From the NCBI GenBank assembly GCA_964636385.1, contig CAZWSC010000052.1, positions 1 through 63,387 on the forward strand: a DNA stretch of 63,387 nt, written 5' to 3'. This document shows positions 54,201-62,358 of the stretch, one piece after another (the first letter of the stretch is position 1; each line of letters starts with the position of its first letter). Under the pieces are notes generated by a model that was given only the letters and a program-made list of their open reading frames with translations, ran no database searches and was not told where the DNA came from. The stretch comes from CAZWSC01 sp964636385 (GTDB taxonomy: Bacteria > Eisenbacteria > RBG-16-71-46 > CAIMUX01). Made by a program: the position numbers and the translations under genes.

Positions 54201-54757
54201 TGGCGAAGGGCCATGTCCTGGCGGGATCCGACTTCCACGGAGAAAGTCTTGCTGCCGGATACGCTGAGGCGGGCGGCCTGGCCCGGATCATCGGCCGGAA
54301 TCCTGGCCTCCCGGTCGGTTGCGGAGGTGCTAACAGGATCGTCGGCCCGTGTCTCCGGGAGATGTCGCACATACTCGCCGACAAGGGCGATCGGAAAGAA
54401 CCGGTAGGAAACGCTCATCCTTGCGCTGTCAGGAAAGCTCCGCAGAAACCTTACAGTTCCCCTCCTCGGATCGAGGAGATAGTCAACCCCGCGCGACAGC
54501 AGAGTGTCATGGAAGCTGATCCGGAACGACTCGGGGCGGATCCATCCGTGCGGAAGGCTTTGCCTCAGAGAGTCGGGGTGAACACCGATCTCTGTCTTCA
54601 CCCATCCTGCGCGCCAGAGAACTCCTGATGCAGAATCCGGCCTGTCAGCAGCCTGCTCAGGATACGCATGGACTGCCATGCCTGATCCCATGGCGTCTGA
54701 AGAGCAGCACAGCGCCGTCAGTATGACTGCCAGGCAGACCCACGGGAGCATGCCCAT
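51272..54757 (-). CDS. Giant outer-membrane surface protein (SprA-reminiscent)
   Basis: About 1161 aa, no named family assigned. Signal-like hydrophobic N-terminus (MLPWVCLAVILTALCC). A characteristic block near residue 155-215, including SGSKTFSVEVGSRQDMALRQ, SLDLAASGRVGRDVEV and EGTSTRLEDLDRILVEIEG, is shared in style with large FCB outer-membrane proteins of the SprA-like kind. The remaining 700 residues are rich in amphipathic strands (TAGGRFRQVDSRFRPLD; EGEFSVRQLRPDGEG) and end ...VEVRATF, so a very large barrel is likely. Coupled to the Omp85 gene downstream. The ATG at 54757 is a guess; upstream in-frame starts lack a good ribosome site. Confidence 0.7.
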   Translation of the reverse strand: MGMLPWVCLAVILTALCCSSDAMGSGMAVHAYPEQAADRPDSASGVLWRAGWVKTEIGVHPDSLRQSLPHGWIRPESFRISFHDTLLSRGVDYLLDPRRGTVRFLRSFPDSARMSVSYRFFPIALVGEYVRHLPETRADDPVSTSATDREARIPADDPGQAARLSVSGSKTFSVEVGSRQDMALRQSLDLAASGRVGRDVEVRAILSDRDTPLQPEGTSTRLEDLDRILVEIEGPRAAATLGDFELVLPPSEFARARRQLEGVKADASPGPVGLFGAGATVPGTPVRTEFFGVEGKQGPYLLGPSRAARAGVIVAGSERVWLDGRQLRRGEGADYIIDYASAAVTFTSRNVITAWSEITVDFEFAQERYHRSFYAAGGSWGGSAWRRGTAVPEAEERLEIRALLLMEGDDRTRPVIPLTDAQKEELRQAGDSLTDGLRSGIVHVGDGGDYNKVENDTLAVPFFLFAGRGEGAYLVRFEDVGEEEGDYSENTAPDGFTYYRYEGRRKGRFLPGDAVPRPERTSLLSFVSSARPLDRLSLSAEVALSDYDANTFSSRDNEDNQGVALLLEPEIGPFDAGPVSLTAGGRFRQVDSRFRPLDRLDPSFYGRDWNVDQSRLEEGDRRRSVFTRLGWTGGYLRAEAGDLDNRTDYRGERGVLEAASNVGPLRLTGRGFRVRTEDRLEGVRSTGSMASENAGIAWPGSWIAISLGYSREQRESTRPGDTPVGGGLRRGSLFREGRVRLESGSRFRDFTTGVELQRRVRWTIEGTDRRRLDLGDTGRLDARWTRGRGRRLEGEFSVRQLRPDGEGARQESRVGRLLWTERRSDDAWIQEGRWELSTSETGFRRKEIRYVGPNAGHYDSLGVYQGVGDYEIFYLQAADSSRVNRIDFSLRNEIDLSRLEGAGPGVDGVERVIRTARLVHYWTARLETDRSAGRLWDRFLPALWGSEPISLAEVRMRADLSLLPGARWASPRLRQERERRHRGNLQNARDQSGRTAWALRLRSRPGDRWTADQEMEWESTESRSSIVGVGDRMDGWRSIRLKLEQSVRLPAGLAAGLDLSGRHRERLLTGETARVREVTPSMVWSPRPRNRVELRTTRTWLARSGGTGAGSRDLETAGWLSRLVATVHLRGSVDLSVWAQDRQPERAAKVRDLRVEVRATF

Positions 54758-54794
54758 CCCGCGGCCGGCTGGCCGGGCCCCTCTGGGGGACACC

Positions 54795-55916
54795 TCAGTA
54801 CACCCCTGGTTCGCGGCCGTCACCAACGCCGGAGATGCTGTCCGGTGCCTGAACCCATCGCCATCTCAGCACCTCGCCGGTGGCGGGAGAGGCGAGGTAG
54901 AGCAGGGTATCCCCCGATGCCGCCATGTCCGTCAGCTCGCTCTCCGGGGGAGAAGGGTTGTCCCAGTGCAGGAGCATCTCCCCCTCCGGCGAGAAGAGAC
55001 GTACCCATCGGCCATCGCCCGAAGCTATGACAACCCGGTCTACCGCTACAGAGAACAGGGTTCCCCGGGAACCTCTCCAGGCCAGCCCTTCCCGGTACAC
55101 CCAGGATGCGGAAGCCGCCCCCTGGCGGGAGAACGGACGTACCCGACCCGCCGGCGGATCCAGAACGTAGATCTGGTCGAGGCGATCCAGGGCGAGCCTG
55201 GCAGGCACCTGCGGTCGCTCTGTCCCGGCCATCCCTGCCGCCAGATCCGTCACGAATCTGCCGTTGCGGTCATACAGAAGCAGGCGGCCGCCCGACTCAT
55301 CCAGGAGAAGCAGCTCTCCGGACCGTTTCAGCGCGAAGTCGGCTGGCTGCAGGAAGCCGAGCGCCCGGTCTTCTGCCCGCAGATCGAAGCCCTGTGCACG
55401 GTCCTCGCGCCTTTCCGGATATCCAACTGGTCTCCGGTAGTGGCCGTCCAGATCGAACTGGTGGATCTCTGAAGCGGCGGGATCCAGGGCAAACAGGCCC
55501 GGCCCCCACCCCGCATAGAGATCCGTCAGGCTGGGGTAGCGCCGTCCACCCTGATCACCCGATCCGAAGAGCAGCCACTGTCCGTCGCGATCATGGCGGA
55601 GGATCCTGCCCTGCGAACGATCCAGAATGAAGAGACGCCCCATGCCATCCATGGCCAGAGACTGCGGGGCAACCGGGCCGATCGAGTCCGGGACAACCAG
55701 GGGGGTGAGGAGCTCCACACCAATCGGGACATCGAAACTGTCTGCCGGTCCTGAAGCCACCTCGATTGCACGGCTGACACCCGCCCCGGGAGCCGTAACC
55801 ACAAAGCAGGAGGCGAGGATCACGAAGAGAACGGCACGCCTGACCGCAGCGGCTGATCCCCTGTCCGGCCGGGGATACCAGGCCGGGAGGCTGGCGGGGC
55901 GGCAGATTCTGGTCAT
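54795..55916 (-). CDS. NHL-type beta-propeller exported protein
   Basis: About 373 aa. Signal peptide (VLFVILASCFVVTAPGAG) then NHL-like blades: SLAMDGMGRLFILDRSQGRI, LYAGWGPGLFALDPAASEIH, DFALKRSGELLLLDESGGRL and LALDRLDQIYVLDPPAGRVR. Six-bladed propellers of this kind bind proteins or glycans. ATG at 55916 follows GGGAGGTG; an overlapping TTG at 55943 is less likely. Third gene of the DUF5683/propeller/surface-protein run. No catalytic motif seen. Confidence 0.75.
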   Translation of the reverse strand: MTRICRPASLPAWYPRPDRGSAAAVRRAVLFVILASCFVVTAPGAGVSRAIEVASGPADSFDVPIGVELLTPLVVPDSIGPVAPQSLAMDGMGRLFILDRSQGRILRHDRDGQWLLFGSGDQGGRRYPSLTDLYAGWGPGLFALDPAASEIHQFDLDGHYRRPVGYPERREDRAQGFDLRAEDRALGFLQPADFALKRSGELLLLDESGGRLLLYDRNGRFVTDLAAGMAGTERPQVPARLALDRLDQIYVLDPPAGRVRPFSRQGAASASWVYREGLAWRGSRGTLFSVAVDRVVIASGDGRWVRLFSPEGEMLLHWDNPSPPESELTDMAASGDTLLYLASPATGEVLRWRWVQAPDSISGVGDGREPGVY

Positions 55917-55939
55917 CCGCACCTCCCGGAACCGCCGGA

Positions 55940-56653
55940 TCAAGGCAGGCTGTAGGTCAGACTGAGCCTCGCGGCTGCCGGTCCCTCGGCGGGTGACAGG
56001 GTCAGGCTCAGCCCCTTGCGCCTGGCCAGGAGTGCGGCATCCAGCATCGACACTACCCGGTTGGCCAGGGCCAGGCCGAGCATGTTTCTGGAGTTCCTGT
56101 AGGCAGCGGCGCTATCCCTGCGCTTGTCACGGTACCGCTGTCGCGCGGCATCGCTTTCCCAGCGCCACTCTGCATCCGGCGCCACCCGGTTCACCTCGTA
56201 ATACGCTTCGCGCGCCTCGAGATCATCACCGTGGAGAACGCGGGCTTCGCGCCTGATGACCTGGTTGTAGGCATCGCTCGAAGACCAGTTGGAGATGCGG
56301 CGGTAATACTCATCACTGCGGCCGGATGCACTGGGGACCCCGGCGAAGAGCCCGGCCATCTCGATGTACGAGTCCTTGCGAAGTGAACCCTGCGTCCGGA
56401 AGACGGCGAATCCGGCCCAGAACCCCGCCTCGGCCGTGAGGAATGCCATGCCACGGCTGGTCTCGCCGAGGCGCATCTGACCAAGGCCGGGAAGGAGGAG
56501 AGACAAGGCTGACTTCCTGAGGTTCGGGCCAGGGTCATCCCCGCTGCCGGCACCCGGGGCATCCGGGCCCGAGCGGCCTGAAGCGTCTCCGGAGGCCGCC
56601 ATGGCAAGCGATACAGCCAGAAGAGATGCCGGAAGGAGTGACGGGGTTCTCAT
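55940..56653 (-). CDS. DUF5683-like membrane protein, copy 2
   Basis: 237 aa. Signal peptide, low-complexity Gly/Asp linker, then the family core KSALSLLLPGLGQMRLGETS followed by a hydrophobic helix (GMAFLTAEAGFWAGFAVF) and a Tyr/Arg-rich stretch. Ends with amphipathic strands. It is a paralogue of the gene immediately upstream (same order of PGLGQ/PGSSQ core, helix, YRDMRR/YRDKRR, then ALANRVVSMLDA/FLNRVVSGVDA). ATGA overlap with that gene. Confidence 0.72.
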   Translation of the reverse strand: MRTPSLLPASLLAVSLAMAASGDASGRSGPDAPGAGSGDDPGPNLRKSALSLLLPGLGQMRLGETSRGMAFLTAEAGFWAGFAVFRTQGSLRKDSYIEMAGLFAGVPSASGRSDEYYRRISNWSSSDAYNQVIRREARVLHGDDLEAREAYYEVNRVAPDAEWRWESDAARQRYRDKRRDSAAAYRNSRNMLGLALANRVVSMLDAALLARRKGLSLTLSPAEGPAAARLSLTYSLP

Positions 56654-57369
56654 GGCAACACCTTCACCAGTCGAATGACCGCCCTGGGACTGCCTGGACC
56701 GCCTTCCAGATCGCTCTCCAGCCTCAACCCGCTGTATGTGGACTGGCCTGACGACCGTGCCCTGGCCATGCGGAAGGCATCGACACCGCTGACCACCCTG
56801 TTGAGGAAGAGGAACCCGAGAGCCAGGCGGGCGTTGTCGAGGAGATCATTGCTCTGCCGCCTCATGTCCCGGTACTTCGCCCTGTTGGGCGACTCGGCGC
56901 GGTCGTTGGCCGGATCATGGGTCTCTGCGAAATCGTCCCACCCGCAGCGGTACCTGTCATACTTGCCGATGCTCTCGTAGTACTGCTGCCGGTCGTTCTC
57001 CCAGTAGTGGACAAGCACTGAATCGTTCGCGGCCGTGTACAGGCACCTGTCATCCGCAAACGAATCACGATACCGCATCAGGCTCCAGTGCCGCCGGGCG
57101 AACGCCTCGAACTCCCGCGTCCGCCTGTCCCCGGCATCGAGGTAGTGGGTCCTCGTGAACCACCCCGCCGCCTCGATCCCGAGATACGCATACCCCCGCC
57201 TGCTGCCCATGTATACCTGGCTGGAGCCGGGAAGCAAAGCCGACATCAGGAATGCCAGGCCGGGGTTCATGGAACGTCCGTTCCCCGAATCGCGGCTTCG
57301 GGCTTCCACAGGCACGCCGCAGCAGAGGCACAGGGCCACCGAAACGGCGAACAGATCACCAAGACGCAT
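56650..57369 (-). CDS. DUF5683-like membrane protein, copy 1
   Basis: 239 aa. Signal peptide, core GLAFLMSALLPGSSQVYMGS, helix YAYLGIEAAGWFTRTHYLD, an aromatic-rich middle (QQYYESIGKYDRYRCGWDDF), then FLFLNRVVSGVDAFRMARAR and a strand-rich end (AVIRLVKVLP). Clearly related to the downstream copy but about as divergent as old duplicates. Starts the five-gene surface operon and is coupled to its neighbour by a 4-nt overlap. Confidence 0.72.
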   Translation of the reverse strand: MRLGDLFAVSVALCLCCGVPVEARSRDSGNGRSMNPGLAFLMSALLPGSSQVYMGSRRGYAYLGIEAAGWFTRTHYLDAGDRRTREFEAFARRHWSLMRYRDSFADDRCLYTAANDSVLVHYWENDRQQYYESIGKYDRYRCGWDDFAETHDPANDRAESPNRAKYRDMRRQSNDLLDNARLALGFLFLNRVVSGVDAFRMARARSSGQSTYSGLRLESDLEGGPGSPRAVIRLVKVLP

Positions 57370-57428
57370 CTAGCCTCCGCAGCCTTCAGCCGCCACCCCG
57401 TCGGAGCGTTCCTCGCAGACCGCACGAT

Positions 57429-60400
57429 CTAACGCACGATGGCAAGCTTGTGAAAGCTGTCCTCCTGAATACCGTCGCCCATTGCCCGGAAGCGGACATG
57501 ATACAGACCGGGAGCAAGCCCGGACAGGTCCCACCTGATGTGATTGCCGTCCGCTCCCGCGCGCCCCGTGGCCTCCAGCATCGCCACGCTTCTGCCGCTC
57601 AGGTCATAGGCATCGAGGATGACCCGTGCCGGCTCCCCAAGGACGAATCTGACCGTGACGGCATCCCCCAGGACCGGGTTCGGGTAAATGCGGAGCGATT
57701 CCGACAGGAACCCGCCCTCCACGCCCCGGAACTCGGGCACCCACTCGCCCGGGTAGAAGCGCGAACGCCCCGGGTCGACACCGGCAACGGGGTAGGATCC
57801 GGCGCCTCCGGTCCAACCCGCCATTCCGGGAACCCGGATCATGCTGACCGCCGTGATCGGACGGTCGTCAGCTGTATAACCCTGTGCATTTCCCACGGCG
57901 AGACGCGCGGCCCAGCCGCCGGACCCGGGCACGAGGTAAGGACCGTTCCTCGCGAGATATCCGGCCGAGTACGGCCATCCGGGCACACTCTGCCCCCGTC
58001 CGTCCATCGCAAGGAGCTGGCCATCAGCCCGGTGTATAAGGATCTCCGGGACTCCGTCTCCCGTCACATCCATGGCAAGCGGGCCGAGGGTCTGCAGCGG
58101 TGGAGACTGGACATCCTCGGACCACAGGCGGCGCGGCCAGAGATGCTTCTGCGTTCCGCTCCAGGTAAGGCAGTGAAGGACTCCCGTCTCATCGGCAACC
58201 AGTGTCTCCAGCGACCCGTCATCGCCGACATCACAGATTATGGCCGCGCCGGCCGGGGGCGCGGGCATCCACGAGGGCCACCCGGGGAGCGAAGCTCCGT
58301 CCGTTTCCACCCAGTCGATCCGTCCATCCTCCCACAGATACATGAAGCGGGGACCAGCCGACGGATCGGGGCTTGCGGCCAGTATCGAGCGGGGTACGGC
58401 CGCCTGCGGCCGCGAGCTGTTGAAGAGGGTGTTCGGTGCAGAGCCGTGATCGCCATCCCACACGAGTGCCCCCATTTCGCCCTCGTCGCTCGCGAAGAAG
58501 ATCACCAGGGAGCCTTCGCCCCCTCCGTCTGCAGAATAGCCGGCGCCCAGCGCAGTCACGGCGCCCCGGCACGCATCCAGTTCCCCGCGAAGCGGGTCGA
58601 TGGCATCGGGGACGAAAGCGCGCACCTTGCCGTCGGCACATCCGGCAAGAACCATTCCGGAAAGGACGACCGGGGTGCTCGTCACTGTGGAGAGATCGGG
58701 ATCACAGGGAGGTCCCGAGGGCCAGATCGCAAGTTCCATCCCATTGTCATCCACCATGTAGAGCGACCCTCCGGACACGAAGGCAAGGAGCACCCCCTCG
58801 TGTCCCGCGCCGCACTCTCCCTCGATGCACAGGAAATCATCCCTGCCGGCCAGCCCGAACCGGATCGGGGCCGGAAGCGGTGACTGCAGGAAGCAGGCCG
58901 GGCACCCCGGGTCGCCGTAGGGGGCTGAAGCATCCAGCTTCCAGACGAAGACCTCCGATCCGGCGACGGTCAGGAACTCAGGAAGGCCGTCTCCTTCGAG
59001 ATCGAGGACGAGCGACTGCTCCTGCCCTGCGAGGCCAACATATGCGAGAGGCCAGCCGGACGGACTGCGTCCCATGTCGACCTGGACGCGCATGTTCAAC
59101 GCCGGAGAATCCAGGACCGTTATCTCGATCCCTGTAGGTGTGCCGTCATTGGTGTTCGTGTTGGGACGCGTCTCCGGCCCCAGGTACGAGTAGCCTCCGG
59201 CGTAGTAGGGGTCGAACAGGCCGCCGAGGTACTCCGCGGAGGCCGTGCCTATGTCGCGGATCCCGTCGGCTTCAACAACCCGCACCCCCGGCCTTCCGAA
59301 GTCGATGTTGACTCCTCCGAACGGAGTGCGCAGACCTGCGTAGACCGCCTTCCAGTCCACGTGCCACACCACGACTCCCTCACCGGGCAGAAGGTAGTCA
59401 TACTCCCTGTGTGCCAGCGTATCGCCCACCGCACTCGAATCCGGCTCCGGGCCAAGGATGACACCGGTCTCCGGATCCGCCCTCAGGATGATCAGCGAAT
59501 CGCCATTCAGGTCGTACCGGCGGTTCTCGAGCAGGAACTCCTCGGCAAGGCTGAGCGGCACAGTGAGAATGCGGTTCGACACCGCAACGGCCGGGAGCTC
59601 CACGGTGAAGCTTGTGCTGTCCGCATCCAGGAAGTCGTCCGGAGACGGCAGCTCCAGATCCGTATAGCCCTGGGGGTAGAGCAGGTAAAGCTTGTGCCAC
59701 GGATCCAGGCTGGCCGGGAGCATCCCGCGAACAGCCATCACTCTGCCCGGCTCCCTTGGATCCTCGACGAAACCGTACAGGTTGTCCCCGGAATCCATCA
59801 GGCTGAATGCTCCCACAACACTCAGCCCGTTGCGCACGTCGTACAGATCGTGGAAACCGACCTGGTGCCCGAACTCATGAGCATAGACACCGTTCATGGC
59901 GCCGAGGAAGCCGTCCTGGCTCACCGTTTCCGGCAGCACCATGACCAGGTTCACGGGCACCTCGCCGTCCTGCACCATGAAAGGATCGGCGACGAAGAGG
60001 TTGAAGCTCGGAATGTCCCAGGGGGAATCCCTGTTCACGTCGCTCTGGAAGTCCGACCCTGCGTGGATAACGGCGAAGCTGTTGTACCTGGACCAGTCGA
60101 TCGTCGGATCGGTTGTGTCGGCAACGGCCAGGGCATCTCCGACCAGGTTGATGGCGTGCTGGAGCACATCGGGGTTGGAGTTGCTGAAGATCCACGGGCC
60201 GTACAGCGCCGTGTCCTGAAGGTGGTAGGCCGAGTCGTTCTCCGCCGGGAAGACATCGAACTCCACCCTCAGCCTGCCGCCCGACATGACGTCGTAGTAG
60301 CGGCTGACAGCCTCGAAGTGCGACTCGAAGTAGTTCCGGTCGTGGGGAGGCGGATCAATGGGGATCGATCGGGCCTCTTCGTCCCTGCGCAGATCGAAGC

Positions 60401-60959
60401 GGCCGTTTCCGGTCGTCCGGTGTCCCGGTGAGTCCTCCAGGAAGTCGACCCTGAGGGCGAGAATCCGCACGACCGCATGCTCGCTCTTCGCGTGCGAATA
60501 CTCAAGGAGGAGTTCCCTTCTGGCGGCACCGTCCGGCGCCGCCAGAAGGGCGTTCGTCCTGTCCCTCCAGGACCTCGGAAGCACGGACGGCCTGAGAACC
60601 CCGTCAGGGTCCCAGTAGGCGTTGCCGAGCCCCTCGAACCGCTCCCGGCCTCCCGACTCTGCCCGGACGCGTCCGTAAGCATCGTCGGCGACCACGCCGG
60701 GTGTATGGAAAGAGGGACTGGAATGACGCCCCCTCGCGATCAGGAGACCCGGGAAGTGCCTGCCGCGCGGCATCTCGTCCTGGACACTGGGCACCCGCCC
60801 CTGGAGTTCATGCGGCGATGCCCTGTGGACGGGCAATCCTGCATCATTGGACCGGGCTGTGGTCATCGACAGGCCGATCACCAGAAGAAAGATTCCCCGG
60901 CCAATCAGAAGGGGGGACCAGATCCGCCCCCCCTCTGTGCTCACCCTTCCTTTACTCAT
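57429..60959 (-). CDS. Secreted M6-type metalloprotease with T9SS/FlgD C-terminal domain
   Basis: 1176 aa. Signal peptide, pro-region, then an M6-like zinc protease: MNGVYAHEFGHQVGFHDLYD gives HExxHxxGxxH/D zinc ligands with the Met-turn SLMDSGDN downstream. A beta-rich middle with a propeller/FG-GAP-like stretch follows (DLEGDGLPEFLTVAGSEVFV; DVTGDGVPEILIHRADGQLL). The C-terminal 90 residues, SLRIYPNPVLGDAVTVRFVL onward with DLSGLAPGLYHVRFR, are a FlgD-like/type IX sorting domain. It probably leaves the cell via T9SS. The porV-like gene just upstream (51-bp gap) supports this. Confidence 0.9.
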   Translation of the reverse strand: MSKGRVSTEGGRIWSPLLIGRGIFLLVIGLSMTTARSNDAGLPVHRASPHELQGRVPSVQDEMPRGRHFPGLLIARGRHSSPSFHTPGVVADDAYGRVRAESGGRERFEGLGNAYWDPDGVLRPSVLPRSWRDRTNALLAAPDGAARRELLLEYSHAKSEHAVVRILALRVDFLEDSPGHRTTGNGRFDLRRDEEARSIPIDPPPHDRNYFESHFEAVSRYYDVMSGGRLRVEFDVFPAENDSAYHLQDTALYGPWIFSNSNPDVLQHAINLVGDALAVADTTDPTIDWSRYNSFAVIHAGSDFQSDVNRDSPWDIPSFNLFVADPFMVQDGEVPVNLVMVLPETVSQDGFLGAMNGVYAHEFGHQVGFHDLYDVRNGLSVVGAFSLMDSGDNLYGFVEDPREPGRVMAVRGMLPASLDPWHKLYLLYPQGYTDLELPSPDDFLDADSTSFTVELPAVAVSNRILTVPLSLAEEFLLENRRYDLNGDSLIILRADPETGVILGPEPDSSAVGDTLAHREYDYLLPGEGVVVWHVDWKAVYAGLRTPFGGVNIDFGRPGVRVVEADGIRDIGTASAEYLGGLFDPYYAGGYSYLGPETRPNTNTNDGTPTGIEITVLDSPALNMRVQVDMGRSPSGWPLAYVGLAGQEQSLVLDLEGDGLPEFLTVAGSEVFVWKLDASAPYGDPGCPACFLQSPLPAPIRFGLAGRDDFLCIEGECGAGHEGVLLAFVSGGSLYMVDDNGMELAIWPSGPPCDPDLSTVTSTPVVLSGMVLAGCADGKVRAFVPDAIDPLRGELDACRGAVTALGAGYSADGGGEGSLVIFFASDEGEMGALVWDGDHGSAPNTLFNSSRPQAAVPRSILAASPDPSAGPRFMYLWEDGRIDWVETDGASLPGWPSWMPAPPAGAAIICDVGDDGSLETLVADETGVLHCLTWSGTQKHLWPRRLWSEDVQSPPLQTLGPLAMDVTGDGVPEILIHRADGQLLAMDGRGQSVPGWPYSAGYLARNGPYLVPGSGGWAARLAVGNAQGYTADDRPITAVSMIRVPGMAGWTGGAGSYPVAGVDPGRSRFYPGEWVPEFRGVEGGFLSESLRIYPNPVLGDAVTVRFVLGEPARVILDAYDLSGRSVAMLEATGRAGADGNHIRWDLSGLAPGLYHVRFRAMGDGIQEDSFHKLAIVR

Positions 60960-61010
60960 CGATCCGAGCCGTCTTCCTTTTCCGCCGCAGACACCGCAGC
61001 AAGAGCCGGT

Positions 61011-62009
61011 TTAGAACCGGAGCGCAATCGAGAACTTGTTCACCCGGTCGAGCGCGCGCGCCTGAGGCACGCTGGCATAGTCGAAGGTGAGGTTGTTCGC
61101 GCCAAGTTCGAGTTTGAAGCCAACACCGAAGGTAGGATCCCGGATGTCCCCCTGCTTGTCATGTATGTAGCCCATACGTCCGAATGCAAACTCGCCGTAC
61201 ACGATCTCCCCGCCGAGATTGTGAATGGGGGTCTCATCACTGTAGATCAGGGATTTGTTGAAGTCGTAGGAGACGATCCCTCTGATCGTCGGGGTGTTCA
61301 ACGGAGCCGCACCAAAGCCGATCTTCAGATTCCGCCCTATCGGATCGGCCTGGTCCACATCGATGTATGAGATATCCGGGCCGAGGTTCTGGATGTTGAT
61401 CCCCACATTGACCGGTATCGGAACGACCGGGAGCAGTTCCTGAACCCGCACCAGCCCGGCGAGGTCGGCGGCAAAGGTATCGCCTGTTCCGGCGACTCCG
61501 TCCGGAGTGGCCCAGTCGGGGGCAAGATTGACGTAGACGTACTTCAGGGTAAGCCCGGCGGCGATGCCGGGCAGCATCTCGGTGCCGATCGAGACCTGGG
61601 GCGAGATCTCGTAGCTTGTGAACTCCCCCAGCTCGAAGCCGCCTTCATCCGTCGCCATGCTCTTGCCATACCCGAGATAGATGAGGCTGGCACCGATACC
61701 GCCCCAGCCCGGAAGGTGCATCGAGAAGCCCAGGTGTTCATAGTAGACGTCATCAGCAAGACCCGGCACGAGCTGAGCATGCATGAGGGAGACGACCATG
61801 CCCTTCTCATAGGCCATCGCTGCCGGATTCCACCAGGTGGCGGTCGCGTCATCCGGCAGAGCCACGAATGCACGGCCCATTCCGTCGGCCCTGGCTCCCG
61901 GTGTGATCTGCAAGGATGCAGCAGCTGCCGTCGCTGCAATGGCGGGTGCGGCGGAAACCGCCGCGATCAAGGTGAGGGTGATCAGAGCCCCCAGTAGTCT
62001 GATTATCAT
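61011..62009 (-). CDS. PorV/PorQ-family outer-membrane protein
   Basis: 332 aa. Signal peptide, then the family pattern: LQITPGARADGMGRAFVALP, DATATWWNPAAMAYEKG, GGIGASLIYLGYGKSMATDE, and the closing strand KFSIALRF with terminal Phe. PorV (a T9SS component) shuttles cargo carrying C-terminal sorting domains. The ATG follows AGGAGG at 11 bases. Encoded immediately upstream of the M6 protease with a sorting-type domain. Whether it is the true PorV or a paralogue cannot be told from the sequence alone. Confidence 0.88.
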   Translation of the reverse strand: MIIRLLGALITLTLIAAVSAAPAIAATAAAASLQITPGARADGMGRAFVALPDDATATWWNPAAMAYEKGMVVSLMHAQLVPGLADDVYYEHLGFSMHLPGWGGIGASLIYLGYGKSMATDEGGFELGEFTSYEISPQVSIGTEMLPGIAAGLTLKYVYVNLAPDWATPDGVAGTGDTFAADLAGLVRVQELLPVVPIPVNVGINIQNLGPDISYIDVDQADPIGRNLKIGFGAAPLNTPTIRGIVSYDFNKSLIYSDETPIHNLGGEIVYGEFAFGRMGYIHDKQGDIRDPTFGVGFKLELGANNLTFDYASVPQARALDRVNKFSIALRF

Positions 62010-62191
62010 CGCTGTCGGAACCTCCTGCGAAGTATTTCGATCCGGCAGCCCGGACCCGCCAGCATAACCGTGGCAAGAACCCTTCCCGGACTCTCCGGTT
62101 CCAGAATGGCCTTCCCGGGACCTCTACGCAAGCCGCTTCTGCCGTTTAACCCATTAGCCGATAGCGGACAAGCGGTTCGCCCTGCCGGGCC

Positions 62192-62211
62192 GGATCATGG
62201 TATCATGATCC
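62192..62211. promoter_or_regulatory. Perfect interrupted palindrome upstream of the porV-like gene
   Basis: GGATCATG-N4-CATGATCC, 8-bp arms with a 4-bp spacer, typical of a dimeric transcription-factor operator. It lies in the 349-bp gap 62010-62358, about 190 bp upstream of the porV-like ATG. No other gene or convincing promoter is visible in this gap. Confidence 0.55.
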
Positions 62212-62358
62212 ATTCAGCCCGTAACTACCACAGCCCGCCCGGTGAGGGGCCGCTCATCCCCCGCGTTACTGACCCGGACCAGTACCCGCGTCCGGCAGAC
62301 CCACAACCCTGGTGAGCGTTATCGACAATGGCCTGAGGCATGCCCAGAATCTCCTGCC

